Source: Streptomyces prunicolor NBRC 13075
GTDB taxonomy: Bacteria; Actinomycetota; Actinomycetes; Streptomycetales; Streptomycetaceae
Direction of reading: 5' to 3'
NCBI RefSeq assembly: GCF_000367365.1
Contig: NZ_BARF01000025.1
Coordinates: 186,001 to 250,000 of the forward strand
DNA length: 64,000 nt
In this document: piece after piece, positions 36,948 to 46,358 of the stretch
Numbering within the stretch: position 1 is the first letter of the stretch
Layout of the letters: every line of letters begins with the position of its first letter
Position numbers and translations under genes: made by a program
The notes under the pieces: model-generated
Seen by the model: only the letters and a program-made list of their open reading frames with translations
Database searches by the model: none
What the model was told of the DNA's origin: nothing

Positions 36948-38453
36948 GTGTCTGAATCTTCACGCGATACTCCCGAAGGCGCCGGTTGGGGCGCGGCGGA
37001 GCGCGGCGCGTATCAGCAGCTCATGCCGTCCCATGTCGAGAAGGTCTCGTGGCTCAGCCCGAAGACTCTGTGGGCCGCGCGCAACGGTGTGTTGGCGTCC
37101 TGGTTCGGGGACCCGACCGGTGATACCCGCAGCCGTTGGGTGGCGCAGCGCGCGGAGGCCGGCGCACCCGCCGACAAGGTGATCCGGCGCGACGACCGGG
37201 ACACCTTCTCCTTCATGGTCATCGGTGACACCGGCGAGGGCGACGATCCCCAATACGCCGTCGTGCCGGGCTTTCTGAAAGCCAGTCAGGAAACGGCCTT
37301 CGCGGTCGTCGCCAGCGACGTCATCTATCCCGTCGGCACCGCGGACGACTACGAGACGAAGTTCTTCCGCCCGTACCAGGCCTATCCGGCGCCCATCTAC
37401 GCGATACCCGGCAACCACGACTGGTACGAGGACCTCGGCGGCTTCATGCGCGTCTTCTGCGACGACGCGCCCGCGCTGCCCGCACCGAAGGCACCGCGCC
37501 CGCTGACGCGCGCCTGGTTGCGCTCGCTGCTGTGGCACCGCCCCCGCCCGTCCGACGGTGAACACCTGCACAAGGCAAGGGAGTTGCGCTCCTCGCCGGT
37601 CCACCAGGCCGTGCAGCCGGGCCCGTACTGGGCGATCGACGCGGGACCGGTGCGCATCATCGGTATCGACACGGGCCTGTTGGGCACGATCGACGCCGAA
37701 CAGGGCGCCTGGCTGCGCGAGGTGGCGAAGGGAACCACGCCGAAGATCCTGATCACCGGTTCACCCCTGTACGTGGACGGCGAGCACCACCCGTGCGCGA
37801 TCGAGGGCGGTGGCACGGTCGACGACATCGTCAGCGATCCGGCCCACCACTTCGTGGCCGCGATAGGCGGCGACATCCACAACTACCAACGTTATCCAGT
37901 GCGGTTGGCGGACGGCCGCACGCTCCAGTACGTGGTCTCGGGCGGCGGCGGCGCGTTCATGCACGCGACGCACACCGTGCCGCGCGTCGACATCGCGGCC
38001 GTGACCGAGCAGGACTTCCGCTGCTATCCGCTGCGCGGCGACTCCCTCGCCTTCTACAGCCGGCTGTACGGGCGCCGACTGCACCTGCGCCGCTTCTTCA
38101 CCCTCACCGAGGCCGAGGCGTCGGCCGTGATCTGCGAGCGCCTCGGCATCCCGCCGACCCGCACCCCGGGCCCGCCCGTCCGGATCACCCGCCGCATCCG
38201 CCTGGTCGCGAGCCTGCTGGGCGCCGGGAGCCGCCCCGACCGCCGCTCGCGCTTCCGCCTCCCGGTGCGCAAGATCTACACCCAGCTCTTCTCGCCCAGC
38301 TCGGTGACGTACAGCCCGCCGTTCTTCAAGTGCTTCCTGCGGCTGGACGTCACCCCCGAGGCGATCCGGCTGCGCTGTTTCGCGGCCACCGGCAACCACG
38401 CCCAGGAGATCGACCCACCCGTCGAGGACGAGATCACCATCCCGCTGCACTGA
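36948..38453 (+). CDS. Calcineurin-like metallophosphoesterase
   Basis: A protein of about 501 residues. The core shows the metallophosphatase motifs FMVIGDTGEG, GNHDWYED and GGDIHNYQRYP. The second motif reads ASDVIYPVG, with Ser in place of the usual Gly before the Asp; the metal-ligand Asp is kept. A C-terminal extension of about 130 residues has an arginine-rich segment. There is no signal peptide, so it is predicted cytoplasmic. Start GTG 36948 (or 36924 in frame) is uncertain because neither has a good ribosome site. Substrate unknown. Confidence 0.85.
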   Translation: MSESSRDTPEGAGWGAAERGAYQQLMPSHVEKVSWLSPKTLWAARNGVLASWFGDPTGDTRSRWVAQRAEAGAPADKVIRRDDRDTFSFMVIGDTGEGDDPQYAVVPGFLKASQETAFAVVASDVIYPVGTADDYETKFFRPYQAYPAPIYAIPGNHDWYEDLGGFMRVFCDDAPALPAPKAPRPLTRAWLRSLLWHRPRPSDGEHLHKARELRSSPVHQAVQPGPYWAIDAGPVRIIGIDTGLLGTIDAEQGAWLREVAKGTTPKILITGSPLYVDGEHHPCAIEGGGTVDDIVSDPAHHFVAAIGGDIHNYQRYPVRLADGRTLQYVVSGGGGAFMHATHTVPRVDIAAVTEQDFRCYPLRGDSLAFYSRLYGRRLHLRRFFTLTEAEASAVICERLGIPPTRTPGPPVRITRRIRLVASLLGAGSRPDRRSRFRLPVRKIYTQLFSPSSVTYSPPFFKCFLRLDVTPEAIRLRCFAATGNHAQEIDPPVEDEITIPLH

Positions 38454-38525
38454 TCACACGCCCGCAACGTTCGCCTGTCACAATCGGGACAGAACAGAAC
38501 TGACGTACGACCGCCGGAGGAGCCC

Positions 38526-39554
38526 GTGCCGCCCACCCCACGCCCGTTGCGGAAGCTGGGCTTCCTCACCATCGGCCTCTTCGACGAGGCCGATCCGCGC
38601 CGGGGCCACGAGTCGACGCTGGAGATCATCGAACTGGGCGAGCGCCTCGGCTTCGACAGCGCCTGGCTGCGCCACCGCCATCTCCAGTACGGCATCTCCT
38701 CCCCCGTCGCGGTGATGGCTGCCGCCTCGCAGCGCACCAGCCGTATCGAACTCGGCACGGCGGTGATCCCGCTCGGCTGGGAGAACCCGCTGCGGCTGGC
38801 GGAGGACCTGGCGACCGTCGACATCCTGTCCGGGGGCCGCATCAACCCGGGCGTCAGCGTCGGCCCGCCGATGCACTTCGACCAGCTCAAGGAAGCGCTG
38901 TACCCCGACACGGCCGACGTCGAGGACTTCGGCTACGAGCGGGTGCGCCGACTGCTGGACTTCGTGCGCGGCGAGCCGGCCACCGACTTCAGCGGGGTCG
39001 AGGGTTTCGAGGTGTTCTCCGACCGGGTCCAGCCGCACTCCCCCGGTCTGGGACAGCGCCTCTGGTACGGCGGCGGCAGTGCGGGCTCGGCGAAGTGGGC
39101 CGGCGAGCACGGGATGAACCTCCTGACGAGCAGTGTCGTGAAGGCCGAAGGGCCGGACGAGTCAAGGGACTTCGCCGAGATCCAGCTCTCCCACATCCGC
39201 ACGTTCCGCGCCCACCACCCCGACGGCGAGGCCGCTCGCGTCTCCCAGGGCCTGGTGGTCATCCCGACCGACTCCGCCTCGCCCGAACAGCGCGCGAAGT
39301 ACGAGGAGTTCGCCCGCAAGCGCACTCCTCGTACGACATCACCGCAGGGTCCGGCCCGGCTGATGTTCGCGCCGGACATCGTCGGCACCTCGGAGGAAAT
39401 CGCCGAACTCCTGCACGCGCACGCCGCGTTCAGGGAGATCGACGAGGTGGCGTTCGCGCTGCCTTTCACCTTCGAGCACGAGGACTATGTGCAGATCCTC
39501 ACGGACATGGCGACGAAGCTGGGGCCGGCGCTCGGGTGGAAGCCCGCCGTCTGA
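38526..39554 (+). CDS. LLM-class flavin-dependent oxidoreductase
   Basis: A protein of 342 residues of the bacterial-luciferase-like family: an LGFLTIGLF strand at the start, ERLGFDSAWLRH, LGTAVIPLGWENPLRLAEDLATVD, and LWYGGGSAGSAKWAGEHGMNLL near the FMN phosphate site. Such enzymes use FMNH2 or F420 for monooxygenation. Start GTG 38526 follows GGAGGAGCCC. It converges on the TauD-like gene with only 8 bp between stops. Substrate unknown. Confidence 0.87.
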   Translation: MPPTPRPLRKLGFLTIGLFDEADPRRGHESTLEIIELGERLGFDSAWLRHRHLQYGISSPVAVMAAASQRTSRIELGTAVIPLGWENPLRLAEDLATVDILSGGRINPGVSVGPPMHFDQLKEALYPDTADVEDFGYERVRRLLDFVRGEPATDFSGVEGFEVFSDRVQPHSPGLGQRLWYGGGSAGSAKWAGEHGMNLLTSSVVKAEGPDESRDFAEIQLSHIRTFRAHHPDGEAARVSQGLVVIPTDSASPEQRAKYEEFARKRTPRTTSPQGPARLMFAPDIVGTSEEIAELLHAHAAFREIDEVAFALPFTFEHEDYVQILTDMATKLGPALGWKPAV

Positions 39555-39562
39555 CCTCGGTG

Positions 39563-40543
39563 TCACCAGCGGCCGGGCTCGGTGCCGACGATCGGGTCCG
39601 ACGGCTTGCCGTCCACGCCGACCGGTATGTCGCCGGTGAGCATCACCCGATGCATGGTCCGGGAGAAGCCGAGGTGGGCATTGTCGCTGGGGGCGAGGTG
39701 GATGGTGGCCCGGTTGTCCCAGAAGGCCACGCTGCCCGGCTCCCAGCGGAACCGGACGGTGTACTCGGGCCGGGTCGCCTGCGCGAGCAGCATCTCCAGG
39801 ATCGCGGCGCTCTCCGCACGGGAGACGTCGGTGATCTGCTCCAGGTAGTAGCCGTTGACGAACAGCACCCGCTCCCCCGTCTCGGGGTGCACCCGCACCA
39901 ACGGGTGCACCGAGGCGACCTGGTGGTCCAGGAGGTGGCGGACGTACGCGTCGTCGCCGGGCCGCGGCTGATAGCCGACGCCGAGCCGGTGCTCGGCCCG
40001 CAGCCCGTCCACGAACTCCCGTACCGGCTGCGACAGTCCGGCGTACGCGGCGGCCAGATTCGACCAGGTGGTGTCGCCGCCGTACGGCGGGACGGTCTCC
40101 GCGCGCAGGATCGTCGCGGCGGGCGGGTCGACGCGGGCGCCGTGGTCGCAGTGCCACCCGCGCAGGAGGGTGTGCCTCCGTCGTTCCAGCCACTCCTCGT
40201 GCTCCATGCCGAACCGGCCACCCAACTCCAGCCGGTCGGCGGTCGTTTCGACCTCGGGGAAGCCGGCCGGTGACGCGCCGCCGCGCCGCCCGAGCACGAC
40301 GGGTTCCCCGAACCGGCGCGCGAACGCCACATGCCCGGTGTGGTCGAGCCGTTGCCCGCGGAAGAACACGACCTTCCAGCGCAGCACCGCCGCGCGGATC
40401 GCGGCGACCACGGCATCGTCGAGTTCACCGGCCAGATCGACACCGGTGATCTCGGCCCCGATATGCCCGGAGGCGGGCCGCACCTCCATGCCGTCCACCC
40501 GCACCGTCCCGTCCGTCGTCGTACCGCTGCTGTCCGTCGTCAT
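39563..40543 (-). CDS. TauD/TfdA-family Fe(II)/2-oxoglutarate dioxygenase
   Basis: A protein of 326 residues. The facial triad is visible as WHCDHGA (His-x-Asp) and SRTMHRVMLTGD (distal His), with the 2-oxoglutarate-binding Arg following. FFRGQ and VFVNGYYLEQI are further family blocks. The family hydroxylates taurine, alkylsulfates or herbicide-like acids. The ATG at 40543 with GGAG five bases upstream is preferred; the frame runs open to 40753. No sulfonate transporter lies nearby, so the substrate is open. Confidence 0.88.
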   Translation of the reverse strand: MTTDSSGTTTDGTVRVDGMEVRPASGHIGAEITGVDLAGELDDAVVAAIRAAVLRWKVVFFRGQRLDHTGHVAFARRFGEPVVLGRRGGASPAGFPEVETTADRLELGGRFGMEHEEWLERRRHTLLRGWHCDHGARVDPPAATILRAETVPPYGGDTTWSNLAAAYAGLSQPVREFVDGLRAEHRLGVGYQPRPGDDAYVRHLLDHQVASVHPLVRVHPETGERVLFVNGYYLEQITDVSRAESAAILEMLLAQATRPEYTVRFRWEPGSVAFWDNRATIHLAPSDNAHLGFSRTMHRVMLTGDIPVGVDGKPSDPIVGTEPGRW

Positions 40544-40638
40544 GCCCGCTCCGTCGTCGTACGTGCCCGGCCGGTCGTCCGCACCAGGTCCCCCTACCGG
40601 GTCGTACCCAGGTCGTACGAGTTCCAAGGAAGATCGTG

Positions 40639-41190
40639 TCAGCGATCCCCGGGCGGGGCGACAGGGCCCCGGTCCGCCTCGGCTCCGCGCCGCGCGGCAC
40701 GCGCGGGCCGGGGAGCGGTCCGGCGATGGACGGGACCGCCGGGCGTGTACCACCCGGCCTTCTTGCGGACGAGCGGGGACGGATCGTCGGCGTGGGCGCG
40801 GATCAGTGCCGCGACGGCGTCAGGCCGACTGTGCACCCACAGTCCGACGAGTTCGACGGCCCTGGCCCGCACCTGCGGGTCCAGGTCCCGCTCCAGGAGC
40901 CGGATGCCCCGGGGCAGCAGCGTGAGACGGTCCGCGAAGCAGGCCGCCGCGTCCGGCTTGCACCGGTCGCAGGACAACGCGTGCACGGCCGCGATCCGCA
41001 CCCGCGCGTCGGGGTCGTCGGGCCGCGCGGTCAGGTCGTCCACGGCGTCCGGGACCAGCAACTCGTCCAGCAGCTTGCAGCACTGTTCGCGCACCAGCGG
41101 GTGGGTGTGGTCGAGCCCCTCGCGGATGGCGGGCACGGCGGCTGCTCCACGCCGGAGCAGCTCACGGAAGGCTCCGGGACGGGGGCTCAC
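40639..41190 (-). CDS. HEAT-repeat protein
   Basis: A protein of 183 residues made of helical HEAT/armadillo-like repeats: AVPAIREGLDHTHPLVREQC, VDDLTARPDDPDARVRIAAV, LERDLDPQVRARAVELVG and DDPSPLVRKKAGW mark successive units. Such solenoids bind proteins. The C-terminal 25 residues are basic and low complexity. A four-Cys set (Cys at QCC and CDRC) is unusual for the fold and could bind metal. GTG 41190 is chosen for AGGTGG nine bases upstream. Confidence 0.72.
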   Translation of the reverse strand: MSPRPGAFRELLRRGAAAVPAIREGLDHTHPLVREQCCKLLDELLVPDAVDDLTARPDDPDARVRIAAVHALSCDRCKPDAAACFADRLTLLPRGIRLLERDLDPQVRARAVELVGLWVHSRPDAVAALIRAHADDPSPLVRKKAGWYTPGGPVHRRTAPRPARAARRGAEADRGPVAPPGDR

Positions 41191-41285
41191 TGGTCTTTTC
41201 CACCTGGCGGGACGGCCCTGGTCCGGCGGGCGTGGGACTGCCCGCCCATACTGGGTGTGCCGCACAGTCAAGGGAAGGTCCGACC

Positions 41286-42116
41286 GTGATCAGCATCCCC
41301 ACGCACACGCTCAACGACGGAACGAAGATCCCCGCCATCGGCCTGGGTACCTGGCCGATGGACGACGCCACGGCCGAGGAGGCCGTCGACGGTGCGTTGC
41401 GCCTGGGCTACCGCCTGGTGGACACGGCGACGAACTACCGCAACGAGACCGGCGTCGGCCGTGGCATCGCCCGCAGTGACGTGCCGCGCGAGGAGATCCT
41501 CGTGACGACGAAGCTGCCGGGTCGCCACCACGGCTACGAGGAGACCCTCGCGTCCTTCGAGGAGTCCCGGGCGCGGCTCGGCGTGGAGTACGTGGACCTG
41601 TATCTGATCCACTGGCCGCTGCCCCGCGTCGGCAAGTTCGTCGATTCCTGGAAGGCGATGATCAAGCTCCGCGAGGACGGTCTCGTCCGGTCGATCGGCG
41701 TCTCGAACTTCACCCCCGGGCACATCGAGCAGTTGGAGAAGGAGACCGGCGTCCTGCCCTCCGTCAACCAGATCGAGCTGCACCCGCTCTTCCCGCAGGA
41801 CGAACTGCGCGCCTTCGATGCCGAGAAGGGCGTTCTCACCGAGAGCTGGAGTCCGCTCGGGCGCGGTTCCGAGCTGCTGAACGACCCCGCTGTCGTGACG
41901 GTCGCCGAGGCCTTCGGTGTGACACCGGCCCAGGTGGTGCTGCGCTGGCACACCCAGCTCGGGGCCATCCCGATCCCCAAGTCGGCGGACCCCGACCGGC
42001 AGCGCGCGAACCTCGACATCTTCGGCTTCGAACTCGGCCCGGCCCAGCTGGCCGCCATCGCCGACCACACGCCGCAGCGGCTGGGCGGGGACCCGGAGAC
42101 GCACGAGGAGTTCTGA
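41286..42116 (+). CDS. Aldo/keto reductase
   Basis: A protein of 276 residues with the AKR catalytic tetrad: DTATNY (Asp, Tyr), TTKLPG (Lys) and LIHWPL (His). SIGVSNF and IPIPKSADPDRQRANLDIF supply the NADPH-binding signature. Close in pattern to bacterial 2,5-diketo-gluconate reductase-like AKR5 enzymes. Cytoplasmic carbonyl reduction. GTG 41286 follows GGAAGG by seven bases. Stands alone. Confidence 0.92.
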   Translation: MISIPTHTLNDGTKIPAIGLGTWPMDDATAEEAVDGALRLGYRLVDTATNYRNETGVGRGIARSDVPREEILVTTKLPGRHHGYEETLASFEESRARLGVEYVDLYLIHWPLPRVGKFVDSWKAMIKLREDGLVRSIGVSNFTPGHIEQLEKETGVLPSVNQIELHPLFPQDELRAFDAEKGVLTESWSPLGRGSELLNDPAVVTVAEAFGVTPAQVVLRWHTQLGAIPIPKSADPDRQRANLDIFGFELGPAQLAAIADHTPQRLGGDPETHEEF

Positions 42117-42153
42117 GAGTTTCCGGGAAGTCACCGGGGCTCAGGGAAACTCT
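42116..42153 (+). terminator. Hairpin after the aldo/keto reductase gene
   Basis: AGAGTTTCC (42116-42124) and GGAAACTCT (42145-42153) form 9-bp arms directly after the stop codon. Confidence 0.6.
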
Positions 42154-42253
42154 GGGAGTTCCGGGGGTGGGAGTCGGCGTTTCTGCCCCCAACTCGCCTT
42201 CCCTGCCTCTATGTTCACGGCGGATGCTCAGGATCTCATCGGAAGGTTCTCGT

Positions 42254-42688
42254 ATGCGCACCGCGTTCCGTACCGCCGTGACCGGGTCGGTGGCCGCCGC
42301 CGCTCTGCTGGTCGGCACCGCCGCCCAGGCGACCCCGGCGGGGCCCGGAGTCACCGCCCGGCTGATCAGCCAGACCACGATCGGCGACACCGACTACACC
42401 CTGCGCGAGATCACCATTCCGCCCGGCCAGGCCACCGGCTGGCACTACCACGACGGGCCCCTCTACGGCATCGTCAAGCAGGGCACGCTCAGCCACTTCG
42501 ACTCCAGCTGCGCCTCCGACGGCGTGTACAGGGCGGGCAACCCCATCCAGGAACCGGCCGGTTCGGGCAATGTGCACATCGGCCGCAATCTGGGGAACGT
42601 CCCTCTCGTCCTCGACGTGCTGTACGTCCTGCCGCACGGATCACCGTTCTCGGAGGACGCGCCGAACCCGGGCTGCCCCTTCGAGTGA
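42254..42688 (+). CDS. Secreted cupin-domain protein
   Basis: A protein of 144 residues. A signal peptide (about 1-26) with an Ala-rich core precedes a single cupin barrel: ITIPPGQATGWHYHDGPLYG carries the metal-binding His pair of motif 1. Two Cys pairs may form disulfides outside the cell. Function unknown; export is unusual for small cupins. GGAAGG stands seven bases before ATG 42254. Confidence 0.85.
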   Translation: MRTAFRTAVTGSVAAAALLVGTAAQATPAGPGVTARLISQTTIGDTDYTLREITIPPGQATGWHYHDGPLYGIVKQGTLSHFDSSCASDGVYRAGNPIQEPAGSGNVHIGRNLGNVPLVLDVLYVLPHGSPFSEDAPNPGCPFE

Positions 42689-42697
42689 GCCGAGTTG

Positions 42698-45043
42698 TCA
42701 GTCGGTCGGCAGCGGCTGTTCCGCCCAGATCGTCTTGCCGCTGCCGGTCTGCCGGCTGCCCCAGCGCTGGGTGAGCTGCGCGACGAGGAGAAGTCCGCGC
42801 CCGCCCTCGTCGTAGGCGTGGGCGCGGCGCAGATGCGGTGAGGTCGAACTGCCGTCGGAGACCTCGCAGATGAGGGCGGAGTCACGGATCAGCCGGAGCT
42901 GGATGGGCGGTTCGCCGTACCGGATGGCGTTGGTGACGAGTTCGCTGACGACGAGTTCGGTGACGAAGGCCTCCTCGTCCAGTCCCCAGGCGGTGAGTTG
43001 CTCGGTGGCGGCCTGCCGGGCCCCGGCCACGTGCGCGGGGTCGGGTTCGATGTCCCAGGTGGCGACCCGGTCGGCGCCCAACGCCCGGGTGCGCACCAGC
43101 AACAGGGCCACGTCGTCGCTGGGTTCCTCCGGCATCACGGCCTTCAGCACCACGTCGCACAGCGCGTCCAGCGACTCGGCGGACGTGGTCAGCGCGCGGC
43201 ACAGTTCGGCGGTGGCGTGGTCGACGTCGCGGTCCCGGTCCTCGATCAGACCGTCCGTGTACAGGGCGACGACGGCCCCCTCGGGCAGCTCCAACTCCAC
43301 TGACTCGAAAGGGAGTCCGCCGACGCCGAGCGGTGGTCCCGCGGTCATGGGGACGAGGCTCGCGGTCCCGTCGGGCAGGACGACGGCCGGCGGTGGATGT
43401 CCGGCGGCGGCCATGGTGAGGCGGCGCGAGACCGGGTCGTAGACGGCGTAGAGACAGGTGGCGCCGAACTCCGCGACCTCGTCGCCGGTGTCGTCCGTCG
43501 CGAGGTGGGTGACCAAGTCGTCGAGGTGGGTGAGGAGTTCGTCCGGCGGGAGGTCCACGTCGGCGAGGGTGCGGACGGCCGTGCAGAGGCGGCCCATGGT
43601 CGCCGAGGACGGGATGCCGTGGCCGACGACGTCGCCGACGACGAGGGCCACGCGGCCGCCGGACAGCGGGATGACGTCGAACCAGTCGCCGCCGATACCC
43701 GCGAGCGACCCGGAGGGCAGATAACGGTGGGCCACCTCGACCGCCGCCTGCCCGGGCAAGTCCCTGGGGAGCAGGCTGTGTTGGAGGGCGAGCGCGGTGG
43801 AGCGCTCACGGGCGAAGCGGCGCGCGTTGTCGATGCAGACGGCGGCCCGGCTGGCCAACTCCTCGGCGAGTACGGCGTCGTCGGCGGCGTAGTCGTCCGG
43901 GTGGGCCATGCGGACGCCCACCGCGACACCGAGCGTGGTGCCCCGGGCCCGCAACGGCACCGCGATCATCGAGTGGACACCCTTGCGGTAGGAACTGCTC
44001 TCGGGGGAGCGCGCGTTGCGGTCCGCGACCCACCGCACGAATTCGGGTTCGCCCGCCTGACTGCGCACCGCCCTTCCCTCGCGCAGGGCACGCACAGGTG
44101 GCGAGGACGGCTCGTAGACGTCCGTCTGTCCCAGGCGTACGGCAGCGCCCGGCGTGCCCTCGTCGACGGAACCGTGGGCGACGCGCCGCAGCACGATCTC
44201 GCCGTCCGGGGTCGGCGGTGGTTCGTCCGCTCCCAGTACCCACGGGAGCAGGTCCACGCTGGCGAAGTCGGCGTAGCGGGGCACGAGGATCTCCACCAGT
44301 TCCTCGGCGGTGCGGATCACGTCGAGGGTGGTGCCGATGCCGGCCGCCGCCTCGTTCAGCAGGGCCAGCCGCTGCTGGGCGAGGTACTGCTCGGTGCTGT
44401 CGAACGCCGCGAGGGCGACCCCGGTCACCTCGCCGGAGTCGTCCTTGAGGGGCCACATCTCGATGCTCCAGGCGTGCTCCCGGTTCAGGGCGGGAGCACC
44501 GGCCCAGCTGTTGTAGCGGACCGGTCTACCCGTCTCGGCGACCATGCGCAGGTTGCTCAGGAAGCTGTGGCTGTGCTCGGCGTCCTCCACGCTCTCCGGG
44601 AAGAACCGGCCGATCAGGACGTCCTCGGGAACTCCCATCACCCGGCAGGCGACGTCGTTGAGGCGGAGGTAGCACTGCTCGGTGTCGAAGACGGAAAGCG
44701 ACATCGACGCCTGCTGGAAAGCCTGCTCCGCCAAGGTGGGTGCGGGTGCCGGTTCGGCGAGGTGCTCGGCGGTGATGACGTATCCGTCCGGTGCGCCGTC
44801 CGCGCCGAGCACCGGGCACGCCCGCGCGGTGAGGGAGAGCGGGGTTCCGTCCCGGTGTCGTAGGACCAAGGGGCCCGCCAGCGCGGCCAGGGCCGTGGTG
44901 GCGGGAGGTTCGGCGAGCAGTGCCCCCACCGACCGTCCCACGGCCTCCTCGGCCGGGTATCCCGTCAGTGTCCGGGCACCCTCGCTCCACCCCGTCACGA
45001 TGCCTCGGGCATTGATGACCGCCGCGGCGGAGGCCTGCTCCAT
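42698..45043 (-). CDS. Multidomain PAS-PAS-GAF-PP2C-HATPase regulator
   Basis: A protein of about 781 residues. In order: PAS 1 (about 1-105), PAS 2 (about 110-235), a GAF domain (about 250-420), a SpoIIE/RsbU PP2C phosphatase (GGDWFDVIPLSGGRVALVVG onward, about 450-640), and a C-terminal HATPase_c with ELVTNAIRYG and DEGGRGLLLV. Combining RsbU-type phosphatase and RsbW-type kinase in one chain is a streptomycete arrangement for partner-switch control of sigma factors, and here PAS/GAF domains give the input. The start is uncertain: ATG 45043 is taken, a TTG at 45079 is possible. Confidence 0.9.
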   Translation of the reverse strand: MEQASAAAVINARGIVTGWSEGARTLTGYPAEEAVGRSVGALLAEPPATTALAALAGPLVLRHRDGTPLSLTARACPVLGADGAPDGYVITAEHLAEPAPAPTLAEQAFQQASMSLSVFDTEQCYLRLNDVACRVMGVPEDVLIGRFFPESVEDAEHSHSFLSNLRMVAETGRPVRYNSWAGAPALNREHAWSIEMWPLKDDSGEVTGVALAAFDSTEQYLAQQRLALLNEAAAGIGTTLDVIRTAEELVEILVPRYADFASVDLLPWVLGADEPPPTPDGEIVLRRVAHGSVDEGTPGAAVRLGQTDVYEPSSPPVRALREGRAVRSQAGEPEFVRWVADRNARSPESSSYRKGVHSMIAVPLRARGTTLGVAVGVRMAHPDDYAADDAVLAEELASRAAVCIDNARRFARERSTALALQHSLLPRDLPGQAAVEVAHRYLPSGSLAGIGGDWFDVIPLSGGRVALVVGDVVGHGIPSSATMGRLCTAVRTLADVDLPPDELLTHLDDLVTHLATDDTGDEVAEFGATCLYAVYDPVSRRLTMAAAGHPPPAVVLPDGTASLVPMTAGPPLGVGGLPFESVELELPEGAVVALYTDGLIEDRDRDVDHATAELCRALTTSAESLDALCDVVLKAVMPEEPSDDVALLLVRTRALGADRVATWDIEPDPAHVAGARQAATEQLTAWGLDEEAFVTELVVSELVTNAIRYGEPPIQLRLIRDSALICEVSDGSSTSPHLRRAHAYDEGGRGLLLVAQLTQRWGSRQTGSGKTIWAEQPLPTD

Positions 45044-45131
45044 ATCGTCCAGGATGGTCCTATTACCGCGCCGCAACAACCGCGCTACGGCATTTGTGGC
45101 CCCTGTGTCACTTCCGGTGAGTCCCCCCGTG

Positions 45132-45599
45132 TCACTTCCGGTGGGTACGGAGTGCGGCGAGGGCGCGGTCGGCGTGGGTGTTCATCCGCAGCTCGCTGGA
45201 GACGACCTCCAGGATCGTGCGGTCCTCGCCGATGACGAAGGTGGCCCGTTTGGTGGGCGCCAGCGAGAACCCGCGTTTCACTCCGAACCGTTCCCGGATC
45301 GTCCCGTCGGCGTCCGAGAGGAGCGGCATGCCGAGGGTGTGCTTCCCGGCGAACTCCTGCTGTTTGTCGACGGAGTCACCGCTGATGCCGACGGGCCGCG
45401 CGCCGACCGCCGCGAACTCGGCGGCCAGATCACGGAAGTGGCAGGCCTCGGCGGTGCAGCCGGCGGACAGGGCGGCCGGGTAGAAGAACAGCACCACCGG
45501 CCCCTCGGTGAGCAGTTCCGTGAGGCTGCGTTCGGCGCCGGTCTCGTCCGGCAGCGTGAAGTCCTCGATCTTGTCGCCGCCGTTCAGGCGTCCTGTCAT
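45132..45599 (-). CDS. Peroxiredoxin (AhpC/BCP type)
   Basis: A protein of 155 residues with a thioredoxin fold. FFYPAALSAGCTAEACHFRD holds the peroxidatic Cys and a second Cys five residues on, the atypical two-Cys pattern of BCP/PrxQ enzymes; Ser replaces the usual Thr three residues before the first Cys. It reduces hydroperoxides in the cytoplasm. ATG 45599 has GGAGG seven bases upstream and overlaps the DoxX-like stop (ATGA), so both are one transcript. Confidence 0.92.
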   Translation of the reverse strand: MTGRLNGGDKIEDFTLPDETGAERSLTELLTEGPVVLFFYPAALSAGCTAEACHFRDLAAEFAAVGARPVGISGDSVDKQQEFAGKHTLGMPLLSDADGTIRERFGVKRGFSLAPTKRATFVIGEDRTILEVVSSELRMNTHADRALAALRTHRK

Positions 45600-45976
45600 G
45601 ACTGTCCCTCCCCATTCTTCGCGACACTGCGTGCCCACAGTACGAGAGGCACCTGCAGGGGCAGCCGCCCGTAGGCCGCCGCCTTCTGCGGGGTCGGCCG
45701 GTTCCGCCAGTCCAGCGCCATCTTCACGTTGGCGGGGAACACGCCCACGAAGAAGCCCGCCGCGGCCAGCGCGGCCGTACGCCGGGTGCGCGGCGCCGCG
45801 ATGCCCGCGGCCAGCGCCAGCTCGACGACACCGCTCGCGTACGTCCAGGTCCGGGGCGACCCGGGCAGGACGCTCGGGATCGTCGCGTCGAACTGTTTCG
45901 GCGAGGCGAGGTGGGCGACTCCCGCGGTCGCCAACAGACCGGCGAGCAGCAACGACGAGCGTTCGGACCGTGACAC
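45596..45976 (-). CDS. DoxX-family small membrane protein
   Basis: A protein of 126 residues with four predicted helices (LLLAGLLATAGVAHLA, then YASGVVELALAAGIA, ALAAAGFFVGVFPANVKMAL, and a final segment). DoxX-like proteins in actinobacteria form membrane oxidoreductase complexes with thiol-linked enzymes, so coupling to the peroxiredoxin by a 4-nt overlap suggests a joint role in oxidative defence. GGAGG stands four bases before GTG 45976. Confidence 0.85.
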   Translation of the reverse strand: MSRSERSSLLLAGLLATAGVAHLASPKQFDATIPSVLPGSPRTWTYASGVVELALAAGIAAPRTRRTAALAAAGFFVGVFPANVKMALDWRNRPTPQKAAAYGRLPLQVPLVLWARSVAKNGEGQS

Positions 45977-46059
45977 GGTTCCTCCTCTGGTGGCCTGCCG
46001 CGCGATGTTACTCCACGGTAGGCGAGAGGTGATGGTCGACCTTGCCCAAACGTCAGACC

Positions 46060-46355
46060 CGACAGTCGTGCGGAGACGAACGAGAGGAAATCGAGCCTGC
46101 GTGCGCGGCGCTGGCGGCCAGTCACCGGACGAACGTCGACCTCGCGAAGCTGGACGACGCCCACACGGACCTGTGGCGGCGGGCGAGGACAACCAGCGCT
46201 CCCTGCGGGCCGACATCCGCTGGCACAACGCCGTGGCGAGGGCCGGCGAGAACGAGCCTCTCATCGGTTTCATGAGTGCGCTCTCGCAGTCGATCCACGC
46301 GGCCACGAACATCGAGCAGTTCAGGGACGCGGACATCCGCAAGCTCACCGCCCAC
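46060..46355 (+). pseudogene. FadR/GntR-type regulator fragment, frameshifted
   Basis: Two frames carry pieces of the FCD effector domain of a GntR-family regulator: IEPACAALAASHRTNVDLAKL in one frame up to about 46180, then DIRWHNAVARAGENEPLIGF in another. The N-terminal HTH is missing. The second piece runs in frame into an enoyl-CoA hydratase fragment, showing loss of DNA between them. Confidence 0.65.
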
Positions 46356-46358
46356 AGC

